Part shown: positions 48,635 through 56,588 of the stretch, piece by piece | How the letters are laid out: the number at the start of each line of letters is the position of its first letter | Numbering within the stretch: the first letter of the stretch is position 1 | Assembly: GCA_005239635.1 (NCBI GenBank) | Contig: SBBQ01000021.1 | Span: 16,792 to 80,791, forward strand | Reading direction: 5' to 3' | DNA length: 64,000 nt | DNA from: Uliginosibacterium gangwonense | GTDB taxonomy: Bacteria; Pseudomonadota; Gammaproteobacteria; Burkholderiales; Rhodocyclaceae | Notes under the pieces: model-generated | Told to the model about the DNA's origin: nothing | Seen by the model: the letters and a program-made list of their open reading frames with translations, nothing else | The model's database searches: none | Position numbers and translations under genes: made by a program

Positions 48635-49939
48635 TTAAGCCGAGCGACCCATCAGTTCGTCGAAATCAACGTTCTTGTCGGCTGTCTTGGCGTTTTTAGC
48701 CACCCATTCGACCACGTTTTCTTCAACCACAACGGCTTCAACTTGTTGCAACAAACGAGCGTCAGAGTAATAGAACTTAACGAACGCTGCTGGGTTCTCG
48801 TAGCTAGCAGCAAATTCGTCAATCACTTCACGCACTTGCTCTGGTGTTGCATGCAGACCATGGGTCTTCACCACTTCGGTGACCAACAAGCCCAACTTCA
48901 CGCGGCGCAGTGCTCGGTCATAGAACCAATCGCCTTCTACCGGCATATTGGAATCCATGCCACGCGCCTTCATATCATCACGCGTTTGCTGCATCATGAA
49001 TTCGATTTCTTGCTGCACCAAAGCCTTCGGCACATCAATCGGGTTAACTTCCAACAGCGCGTTCATAGCTTGGTCTTTCATGCGGGCCTGAATGCGTTGC
49101 TTTACCTCACGCTCCAGGTTGTTACGCACTTCGGACTTCAGTTTTTCGATGTCACCATCGGCCACACCCATCATCTTGGCAAACTCGCCATCCAGCTCGG
49201 GCACGCGGCGCTCATCAACGCGCTTAACGGTCACTTCGAACTGAACGGTCTGACCAGCCAAATCTTTAGCATGGTAATCCTCAGGGAAGGTTAGATCAAA
49301 GTTGCGGACATCACCGGCCTTAGCGCCAAGCAATTGAGTTTCAAAGTCTTTCAACATTGAGCCCGAGCCCAACATGACTGGAACTTCGTTGCCAGAACCG
49401 CCAGCAAAGGTTTCGCCATTGCGACGACCCACGAAGTCGACTGTCACCTTGTCGCCGTCTTTGGCTTCACGGTCAGTCACTACAAAAGCGGCACGTTGCT
49501 TGCGCAACATTTCCAAAGTTTTCTCAACTTCAGTTTCGCCCACATTCATCACTGGACGCTCAAGAGACTGACCTGACACGTCACCTAGGGTGATTTGCGG
49601 ATAAACCTCAAATGAAGCGGTGAAGTCCAGCTTACCGTCAGCAGACTCTTCCTTCGGCGTCACTTGCGGCACACCTGCCACGCGGAAGCCTTGGCCACGT
49701 GCGGCTTCGTCAAAAGCCTTTTGCACAGCAGCGGTCAGCGCCTCATGGCGAGCTTGCGGGCCATATTGTTGGGTAATGATGTTCATCGGCACCTTGCCGG
49801 CACGGAAACCGGCCATTTTGACCGACTTAGAAAGCTTGACCAGGCGCTTCTCAACATCTTTGTCCAGATCGGCCATCGCGACAGAAACGTCCAAAGTACG
49901 TTCGAGCGGGCTGCTTGCTGCTTGCTGATTACCTTCCAT
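48635..49939 (-). CDS. tig: Trigger factor
   Basis: 434 residues from the ATG at 49939. The ribosome-docking motif GFRAGKVP lies near residue 45, an FKBP-type isomerase domain covers about 150-245 (VDFVGRRNGETFAGGSG) and a helical C-terminal chaperone cradle follows. It binds nascent chains at the ribosome exit. First gene of the tig-clpP-clpX-lon run. The 304 nt upstream, before the PilZ gene, hold its promoter region and no gene that I can see. Confidence 0.97.
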   Translation of the reverse strand: MEGNQQAASSPLERTLDVSVAMADLDKDVEKRLVKLSKSVKMAGFRAGKVPMNIITQQYGPQARHEALTAAVQKAFDEAARGQGFRVAGVPQVTPKEESADGKLDFTASFEVYPQITLGDVSGQSLERPVMNVGETEVEKTLEMLRKQRAAFVVTDREAKDGDKVTVDFVGRRNGETFAGGSGNEVPVMLGSGSMLKDFETQLLGAKAGDVRNFDLTFPEDYHAKDLAGQTVQFEVTVKRVDERRVPELDGEFAKMMGVADGDIEKLKSEVRNNLEREVKQRIQARMKDQAMNALLEVNPIDVPKALVQQEIEFMMQQTRDDMKARGMDSNMPVEGDWFYDRALRRVKLGLLVTEVVKTHGLHATPEQVREVIDEFAASYENPAAFVKFYYSDARLLQQVEAVVVEENVVEWVAKNAKTADKNVDFDELMGRSA

Positions 49940-50306
49940 GAGACTCTCTATAATTTCATTAAAAACAATAAGATATCGTTCAGTTGCAGGCCAGCCCTGC
50001 AAACATGCATTCAGTGTGCAAACACCGGAAATAGCCTTTGTTTGCGCACCACCGGCTGAACAGGTGGATACAAAACAGGCAACAGTGCAGATAAAAACAA
50101 AGCGAAGAACCCGTTATGGCCTGATATATCAAGCCAAACCAGCACAACGTCTTTGCATGATACGCGCCGACCCATTTATACGTAACGGAAGTTTACCACA
50201 GGCAACCGGCTGTCTCCGCCACCAGGAAGGGCACAATCAGCCCGTAAAACAAGTCTTAACCCTTTTAGAGGTGCCTAATGCCGCGTTTTATACAAAAAAC
50301 AGGGGA

Positions 50307-50789
50307 TTATGTGCGCATGAAGCGCAAAATAGCAGCCGTTAGGCCCTGCGGCATGGTTGTGAAACGAAAACCGACCTTAAAGCCGTTTTCGCTACTACTA
50401 AACACGCTGTGCATCACTTGAGAAGGCACTTGCATTTTGGTCAGGCTGCTAGAGCCAGAAGGGATATTGAGCAGAATGTCGCACTCAGTTTTGGGCGGTG
50501 GATTAACTGGAGCGACAATGCCAACCCCACCAAGGCTGATATCAAACGTCTGGACTGGAATCGGGTCGCGCTGCGGAAATACTAGATAGGCGGTACTACG
50601 GAAGGTACGACGAATGTACTGGCGCCGATCTGGGCCAGCCGGCACGTTACGGGCGGTCGTAAGATCTGAAACCTCAAAGTCAGGGCTAGCAGCATCTTCA
50701 GCTGCTTGCTCTGCAGTGCTAACCTCGGTTTCATTCTCGCTCTGAACAGCCGCGTCTTTGCTCTGCTCGTCTTGTTGCGAATCAGCCAT
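50307..50789 (-). CDS. PilZ-domain protein
   Basis: 160 residues. The first 50 are acidic and probably disordered (many E, Q, A, S). The PilZ domain follows, with the c-di-GMP motif RRQYIRR and then DISLGGVGI ((D/N)xSxxG), so the cyclic dinucleotide should bind. A cytosolic effector of unknown target. The GGDEF/EAL protein at 56589 could be one source or sink of its ligand, but nothing in the sequence ties them. Confidence 0.88.
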   Translation of the reverse strand: MADSQQDEQSKDAAVQSENETEVSTAEQAAEDAASPDFEVSDLTTARNVPAGPDRRQYIRRTFRSTAYLVFPQRDPIPVQTFDISLGGVGIVAPVNPPPKTECDILLNIPSGSSSLTKMQVPSQVMHSVFSSSENGFKVGFRFTTMPQGLTAAILRFMRT

Positions 50790-50892
50790 GGTTGAAACTC
50801 TTTGGCAAGGTCAGCTTACGTATTCCGCCACGCAGCCAACAATTTTTGTTTATCGAGTACCACGCCCCGGATGTCACAAGACATGTTCCGGC

Positions 50893-50977
50893 TGGTGCCC
50901 AGGAAGGGACTCGAACCCCCACACCTTGCGGCGCTGGAACCTAAATCCAGTGCGTCTACCAATTCCGCCACCTGGGC
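50893..50977 (-). tRNA. tRNA-Leu (anticodon TAG)
   Basis: 85 nt including CCA. Acceptor GCCCAGG/CCTGGGC, D arm with GGTAGACGC, anticodon loop ATTTAGG (TAG), a long class II variable arm (CGCCGCAAGGTG region) and T arm GGGGTTCGAGTCCC. It lies alone between the PilZ gene and hpnC. Confidence 0.97.
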
Positions 50978-51214
50978 ACAATCGCAATTGTAACTCAGCA
51001 TCCACCTTACGCTGCAACCCTGATTGCAACTGCGTTATATACTCAAGCACTTTCCGCGCGCTAAAACGGTATTGCGCTGTACAGCGCTGAGCCACCAACA
51101 CACAGCTTATCGATCCAGCCAAAACGCTCACCAACCGGTCGTTTTGAGGGATTCTGCTAGATTTTAATTTCGATTTTTTGGCAAGAGTTTTGCATCTACC
51201 AGACTGTTGTATTC

Positions 51215-52054
51215 ATGTCCGTCGACCACTACGAAAATTTTCCGGTTGCCTCTTGGTTATTACCTCCTTCGCTGCGCGAACCGGTCACAGCGATCTATGC
51301 TTTTGCGCGTAGCGCAGACGATATTGCTGATGAAGGAACGCTATCGCCGGACCTACGGATTGCTCAATTACAAACGTACCAACAGCAGCTCAACCTCATA
51401 GAAACTGGGCAAACCGCCACACATCCAATTTTTGTACGATTGGCAAAAAACATTGCCGACTACAACCTGCCCATCTCATTGTTGCGCGATTTGCTTGATG
51501 CTTTTGAGCAAGACGTGCACACCACGCGCTACGAAAGTTTTGAAGTCTTGCTGGATTATTGCCGTCGTTCCGCCAATCCCGTGGGGCGACTGATGCTGCG
51601 CCTATACCGCCAAGAAAGTGCGCTCGACCTCGAACAATCTGATGCGATTTGCACCGCCTTACAGCTCATCAACCATTGGCAAGATGCAGCGATTGATTGG
51701 CAAAAAAATGCACCGCACGGCCGCGTCTATTTGCCACAAGACGATATGCACCGCTTTGGCGTAGAACCGCTTCACTTTACTGAACAGCGTTGCGATGCAG
51801 CTTGGCAAGACCTGATGCGTTTTCAGTGTGATCGTGCGCGATCGCTCATATTGCAGGGCGCCCCGCTTGCCCGCCGCCTGCCCGGCCGTATCGGTTGGGA
51901 ATTACGTATGGTGGTCGGCGGAGGCTTACGCATTCTGGATCGCCTTGCCGCAGTGCGTTACGACGTATTTCGCCACCGCCCCACTTTAGGGCTAACAGAC
52001 TGGCCGCGCATTGTGTGGCAAAGTGCGGTCTTGTACCCTAGCCACGCCGACTAA
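51215..52054 (+). CDS. hpnC: Squalene synthase HpnC (hydroxysqualene synthase)
   Basis: 279 residues of the trans-isoprenyl diphosphate synthase (squalene/phytoene synthase) fold. The first aspartate-rich motif is SADDIADE (about 34-41) and the second is in NHWQDAAIDWQKN. In the three-enzyme bacterial route HpnC makes hydroxysqualene from presqualene diphosphate. First gene of the hpnCDE-tag run; 72 nt before hpnD. Confidence 0.94.
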   Translation: MSVDHYENFPVASWLLPPSLREPVTAIYAFARSADDIADEGTLSPDLRIAQLQTYQQQLNLIETGQTATHPIFVRLAKNIADYNLPISLLRDLLDAFEQDVHTTRYESFEVLLDYCRRSANPVGRLMLRLYRQESALDLEQSDAICTALQLINHWQDAAIDWQKNAPHGRVYLPQDDMHRFGVEPLHFTEQRCDAAWQDLMRFQCDRARSLILQGAPLARRLPGRIGWELRMVVGGGLRILDRLAAVRYDVFRHRPTLGLTDWPRIVWQSAVLYPSHAD

Positions 52055-52126
52055 GGCTCTGCGTCTATCGCAGCGTGCAATAGAAACAACAGCCGCAACA
52101 ACAGTAACGTCACCCCAAACACCAAC

Positions 52127-52960
52127 ATGACGCCAGACCAGTATTGCCAGGACAAAGCCGCCGCCAGCGGCTCTTCCTTCTATTACAGCTTCTTGTTCCT
52201 GCCGCCTGAACGACGTCAGGCGATTACTGCGCTATACGCCTTTTGCCGTGAAATCGACGACGTGGTGGATGAATGTGACGACCCGCAGCTCGCACGCACG
52301 AAACTCGCGTGGTGGCGAATTGAACTCGCACGTATGTACGAGGGCAACCCGACACACCCGGTTACGCAGGCATTGCAAACCGCATCTCAACGGTTTTCAC
52401 TGCCGCAAGAACAGCTCAACGAAATTATTGACGGCATGGAGATGGACCTTACCCAAAGCCGCTATCTCGATTTCACCGCGCTATCACTGTATTGCTATCG
52501 CGTTGCCAGCGTTGTTGGCCTCCTCGCCGCAGAAATTTTCGGCTATGAAGATCGGCACACGTTAAAGTACGCACACGATCTCGGCATGGCGTTTCAACTC
52601 ACCAATATCATTCGCGACGTGGGTGAAGATGCGCGTCGCGGCCGCCTGTATTTGCCAATCGAAGATTTACAACGCTTTAACGTAAAAGCGGCAGACATTT
52701 TGGCAGGCCGGTATGTAGACGGCTTCCGCGAGCTCATGGAATTTCAAATCCAGCGCGCTGAACAGTATTACCAGCAAGCCATGGCCAACTTGCCCGCGCA
52801 AGATCGAAAAGCGCAGCGGCCGGGCCTTGTGATGGCCGCCATTTATCGCACTCTATTGACGGAAATTCGCGCAGATGGCTGCCGCGTTTTAGATCGACGC
52901 ACAGCACTCACGCCGCTACGCAAATTCTGGATCGCTTGGAAAACCTGGCTGACAGCATGA
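52127..52960 (+). CDS. hpnD: Presqualene diphosphate synthase HpnD
   Basis: 277 residues, paralogous to HpnC. Motifs REIDDVVDEC (about 42-51) and NIIRDVGEDARRGRLYLP (about 160-177) bind the Mg-diphosphates. HpnD condenses two farnesyl diphosphates to presqualene diphosphate. It overlaps hpnE by 4 nt (ATGA). Confidence 0.95.
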   Translation: MTPDQYCQDKAAASGSSFYYSFLFLPPERRQAITALYAFCREIDDVVDECDDPQLARTKLAWWRIELARMYEGNPTHPVTQALQTASQRFSLPQEQLNEIIDGMEMDLTQSRYLDFTALSLYCYRVASVVGLLAAEIFGYEDRHTLKYAHDLGMAFQLTNIIRDVGEDARRGRLYLPIEDLQRFNVKAADILAGRYVDGFRELMEFQIQRAEQYYQQAMANLPAQDRKAQRPGLVMAAIYRTLLTEIRADGCRVLDRRTALTPLRKFWIAWKTWLTA

Positions 52961-54360
52961 TTCAGCAGATGTCCGCCACAACCAAGGCGATGCAAAACTC
53001 GCCACACACACGCAACGCACCTCGGGCGTGTGTAGTCGGCGCCGGTTATGCCGGCATGGCCTGCGCCATGTCATTGGCAAAGGGCGGCTACCAGGTCACG
53101 GTGCTCGAACGCTCTCGCCTTACCGGCGGTCGTGCGCGTGCGCTCGAACTGGGCGGCCACACCCTCGATAACGGCGAACATCTACTCGTGGGCGCCTACA
53201 TTGAGCTGCAAAAACTCATGCAAACCGTGGGCGTTGCCCCGGAGCAAGCACTATTACGTAAGCCCCTGCAACTCGTGATGGCTGAGGGCTTTGCTTTACG
53301 CGCACCGCGCCTCCCGCGCCCACTACATTTAGCTTGGGGCCTGCTCACCGCGCACGGGCTTACCTGGTCACAACGATTCGCCGCCATTAAGTTCATGCAG
53401 GCGCTCGAACGCAGCCAATTTCAATTGGCAAACGACCTCACGGTCGATGCCTTGCTGACACAACATGCGCAACCAGAATCGCTTTGCGAATCTCTGTGGC
53501 GCCCGCTCTGCTTAGCAGCACTCAACACACCTTCACAGATCGCCTCGGCACAAGTTTTTTGTACCGTGTTGCAAGACTCGCTCGCAGGCCCACGAGAGGC
53601 TTCTGATTTCTTGTTTCCACGGGTTGATTTAAGCGAGCTCTTCCCAGCTCCGGCCATGCGCTGGCTACTCCAACAGCCGTTGGGACACAGCGTTCATTTA
53701 TCGCACGCGGCGACACGTATCGAGCCACTTGCGCAAACAATTCGCGTGCACTTTCATGCGAGCGAAAATGCAGACCAAAGTCTCACGCAAGATTTCGATC
53801 AGGTCGTCATCGCCACGGCCCCGCATCACACCGCTGCACTGGTTCCAGACGAGTCTCGCTTTGCCCCCTTGCACGCAACCCTGAATAATTTTGAATACCT
53901 GCCCATTGCCACCGCATGGTTTGGCTTTGCCAACGATGTACGATTACCCCACGCGCTGTTAGGGCGTATTGGCAAAGCCTCGCAATGGATAATGGATCGA
54001 GGCCAAATTCGCGCGCATCAAGCCGGCGTTGTGTCTGTCATTTTGTCTGCCCCTAATCCAACACAACTCGCAGACCGCGATGCACTGATGGCAACATTGC
54101 TGAATGAGCTCCGCGAAATCTGCCCAAGCTTACCCAACCCTCATTGGCAAAAGCTTATTGTTGAGCAGCGCGCAACCTTTGCCTGCACACCAAATCTGCA
54201 ACGCCCAAGCAGTGCCACTGAGGACGCCAAACTTTGGCTGACGGGCGATTACGTTCTGGCACCCAACACCCGCGCCTACCCCGCTACGATTGAAGGCGCT
54301 GTGCGACAAGGGCAAGCGACCGCCGCACAAATTCTCCAACGAGTCGCCGCTCCAACATGA
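52957..54360 (+). CDS. hpnE: Hydroxysqualene dehydroxylase HpnE
   Basis: 467 residues from the ATG at 52957 (or 463 from the next Met). A flavin amine-oxidase fold: FAD motif VVGAGYAGMACAMSLAKGG, GGRARALELGGHTLDNGEH and a C-terminal WLTGDYVLAPNTRAYPATIEGAV. HpnE reduces hydroxysqualene to squalene. Translation is coupled to hpnD upstream and to the tag fusion downstream by ATGA overlaps. No squalene-hopene cyclase lies in the window. Confidence 0.95.
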   Translation: MIQQMSATTKAMQNSPHTRNAPRACVVGAGYAGMACAMSLAKGGYQVTVLERSRLTGGRARALELGGHTLDNGEHLLVGAYIELQKLMQTVGVAPEQALLRKPLQLVMAEGFALRAPRLPRPLHLAWGLLTAHGLTWSQRFAAIKFMQALERSQFQLANDLTVDALLTQHAQPESLCESLWRPLCLAALNTPSQIASAQVFCTVLQDSLAGPREASDFLFPRVDLSELFPAPAMRWLLQQPLGHSVHLSHAATRIEPLAQTIRVHFHASENADQSLTQDFDQVVIATAPHHTAALVPDESRFAPLHATLNNFEYLPIATAWFGFANDVRLPHALLGRIGKASQWIMDRGQIRAHQAGVVSVILSAPNPTQLADRDALMATLLNELREICPSLPNPHWQKLIVEQRATFACTPNLQRPSSATEDAKLWLTGDYVLAPNTRAYPATIEGAVRQGQATAAQILQRVAAPT

Positions 54361-55289
54361 GTCGAAGCAAATCAACCACCACATCGGTTGAGGCAAGCGA
54401 CCTGAGGCGCGCACTCAACCTCGGCCCCACTTCAACGCAATGGCTGCTGGATGCAGGCATCACATCGCTTGCACAGGTTCGTGCGCTAGGCGTTTCGGGT
54501 GTTTTTGAAAAGCTACTTCAGAAAGGCTTATCGCCTTCGCTGAATCTGGCGTACGCACTTGAAGGTGCGCTACAAAACTGCCACTGGCAAAAGCTCTCTG
54601 CAGCCACGCGCGGACAACTAATTCTTGCAATCGATGCGGTGCGGCAACGTAACAAACAAGAATCAGATTTACCTCCAGCAGAACATGCGATGCAGCCCAG
54701 CCACGCTACTCGCTGCTCTTGGTGTGGTAGCGACTCGCTCTATGTGCACTACCATGACACCGAATGGGGCGTACCCTTACATGATGAGCACGGCCAGTTC
54801 GAGCAACTCATTTTGGAAGGCGCGCAGGCCGGATTGTCGTGGATCACCATTCTGCGTAAGCGTGAAGGTTATCGCGCTGCGTTTCATCAGTTCAATCCAG
54901 AACGCGTGGCCCGCATGACGGAGGCTGATGTATCACAACTTTTGCAAAACCCCGGCATCGTGCGCCATCGTGGCAAAATTGAAGCTGCGATTAGCAATGC
55001 ACAAGCTTGGCTTAATCTGCGTGAAAAGCACGATAGCGTCGATGCTTGGCTGTGGCAGTTTGTGGATGGCACACCGCAACAAAATCATTGGCAAAACATC
55101 TCGCACGTACCAGCGAGCACTGCGATATCCGATAAACTTTCGCGCGAATTGAAGCGAAATGGTTTTCGCTTTGTAGGCAGCACCACCTGCTATGCCTTTA
55201 TGCAAGCGGTGGGCATGGTAAATGACCACTTCACAGACTGCTTTCGTCATGCCGAGCTGCAAGCAAAACGAGACCACAAAAAACAATGA
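54357..55289 (+). CDS. TfoX C-terminal domain fused to 3-methyladenine DNA glycosylase I
   Basis: 310 residues. Residues about 14-95 match the TfoX C-terminal helical domain (LNLGPTSTQWLLDAGI, LNLAYALEGAL, CHWQKLS). Residues about 118-305 are a complete Tag enzyme, with zinc ligands in RCSWCG, YHDTEWG and VNDHFTDC and the base-binding region EGAQAGLSWITILRKRE. Tag removes N3-methyladenine from DNA. The fusion is uncommon; the helix-hairpin-like TfoX_C part could aid DNA contact. It overlaps hpnE by 4 nt though no functional link with squalene is apparent. Confidence 0.9.
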   Translation: MSRSKSTTTSVEASDLRRALNLGPTSTQWLLDAGITSLAQVRALGVSGVFEKLLQKGLSPSLNLAYALEGALQNCHWQKLSAATRGQLILAIDAVRQRNKQESDLPPAEHAMQPSHATRCSWCGSDSLYVHYHDTEWGVPLHDEHGQFEQLILEGAQAGLSWITILRKREGYRAAFHQFNPERVARMTEADVSQLLQNPGIVRHRGKIEAAISNAQAWLNLREKHDSVDAWLWQFVDGTPQQNHWQNISHVPASTAISDKLSRELKRNGFRFVGSTTCYAFMQAVGMVNDHFTDCFRHAELQAKRDHKKQ

Positions 55290-55381
55290 ATGCACTGACT
55301 GTGCATTGAGCGCGAGCGAGCTCGCCCTCTAGCACATACAGCGATCGCACTACAGCGCACAACATTTATAGACACACGAAC

Positions 55382-56314
55382 ATGAACACCACGCCGACTA
55401 CCACAACCGCCGCACCTGCCCCGATTGAAGCGGGCGTACGTCAAGTTGACTTTCAAGGGCAGCCCGCACTCTCGCTCACCAGCGCGGACGGCGCACAGGC
55501 CATCATCGCACTGCATGGTGCCACCGTCATTTCGTGGACCCCTGCCGGCGGCGAAGAGCGCATGTACCTTTCTGAAACCTCTGTGTTCGATGGCAAAACG
55601 CCCATTCGTGGTGGCGCGCCTATTTTGTTTCCACAATTTGGCACACGTGGCCCCGGTGTGAAGCACGGCATCGTACGCAATCTCACATGGCAAGTTGAAT
55701 CTATGCGTCACGGCGGTAACGCAGAACACAAATCGGCCGAAGAAGAAGGTTGCTTCGCACTCGCCACGCTGAGCCTGAGCAGTAATGAGCAAACACGCGC
55801 ACTCTGGCCGCATGACTTTAATCTAGAACTGTGCGTAATGATTGGCGGCAATCGACTCGACATGGAACTCGAGATTAACAACAGTGGCACAGAGACCTTT
55901 AGTTTCACCACCGGCTTGCATACCTACCTGCGTGTTAAAGATGTTGAAACCATCAACGTACAAGGCTTGCGCGGCACGCGCTATTTAGATGCCCGCGCCT
56001 CTGCTACCGACACTGACCCGATAACCGATACGGGCACCGAGCTGGTGATTGATGACGAAGTCGACCGGATTTATATCGACTCACCCGAAGTGGTGATGCT
56101 ACAAGAGCCGCACCGTGCGCTGGCTGTACGCCAAGAAGGTTTTCTGGACACGGTGGTTTGGAATCCCTGGGAGCATAAAGGTGCCACCTTCAGTGATATG
56201 CCCAAACTCGGCTTTAAGCGCTTCCTTTGTATTGAAGCCGGCAGTTTGTGGCGACCACAAGTGCTGCCAGCAGGTAGCCAGTGGATCGGTCGGCAGTCTC
56301 TGCTCGCGCTTTAA
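55382..56314 (+). CDS. D-hexose-6-phosphate mutarotase (YeaD family)
   Basis: 310 residues, an aldose-1-epimerase-like beta-sandwich. Diagnostic are PIRGGAPILFPQFGTRG and KHGIVRNLTW (catalytic His) and, near residue 180, FTTGLHTYLRV (second His). The C-terminal Glu region is FLCIEAGSL. It interconverts alpha and beta glucose-6-phosphate. It starts 92 nt past the tag fusion. Confidence 0.9.
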   Translation: MNTTPTTTTAAPAPIEAGVRQVDFQGQPALSLTSADGAQAIIALHGATVISWTPAGGEERMYLSETSVFDGKTPIRGGAPILFPQFGTRGPGVKHGIVRNLTWQVESMRHGGNAEHKSAEEEGCFALATLSLSSNEQTRALWPHDFNLELCVMIGGNRLDMELEINNSGTETFSFTTGLHTYLRVKDVETINVQGLRGTRYLDARASATDTDPITDTGTELVIDDEVDRIYIDSPEVVMLQEPHRALAVRQEGFLDTVVWNPWEHKGATFSDMPKLGFKRFLCIEAGSLWRPQVLPAGSQWIGRQSLLAL

Positions 56315-56350
56315 CCTACCACCTTTAAGGTTATTTTCGGGCAAGTGCTT

Positions 56351-56366
56351 CGCACCGCATGGTGCG
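56351..56366 (+). terminator. Possible terminator after the mutarotase gene
   Basis: A 6-bp stem CGCACC / GGTGCG around GCAT, followed by GGTTTT, 37 nt past the stop. The T-run is short, so the call is tentative. A further small repeat, GGCCATATTTGGCC, follows. Confidence 0.45.
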
Positions 56367-56480
56367 GGTTTTGGCCATATTTGGCCGATTTATGCACCCC
56401 ACACGCATATTCGCTTTGAATAGGCGCGCGAAGATAACCTTTTGCCTATTAGGCACCCTTCCTCTTAAAGAGTGTTGCAT

Positions 56481-56570
56481 CTCAGGCAAAACCGGAAAAA
56501 TGTTTCAGTTCCGGTGCTTATCTGCCGTTGATGTCTAATCCGACAGGATGAGATTCGTCCTGCACGCAAC
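56481..56570 (+). other. Structured 5' leader of the GGDEF/EAL gene
   Basis: In the 274-nt gap before the cyclase/phosphodiesterase gene, ACCGGAA pairs with TTCCGGT (about 56491-56515) and CAGGA pairs with TCCTG (about 56545-56563). The ATG has no clear Shine-Dalgarno. The strings do not match the conserved cores of c-di-GMP riboswitches that I know. Regulation by leader structure is possible but unproven. Confidence 0.35.
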
Positions 56571-56588
56571 TTTTTTTGCACGAACTAC

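Noticed and set aside
56460..56588. A c-di-GMP riboswitch before the GGDEF/EAL gene
   Set aside because: The conserved core strings and the GNRA-type tetraloop/receptor arrangement of the known classes could not be found.
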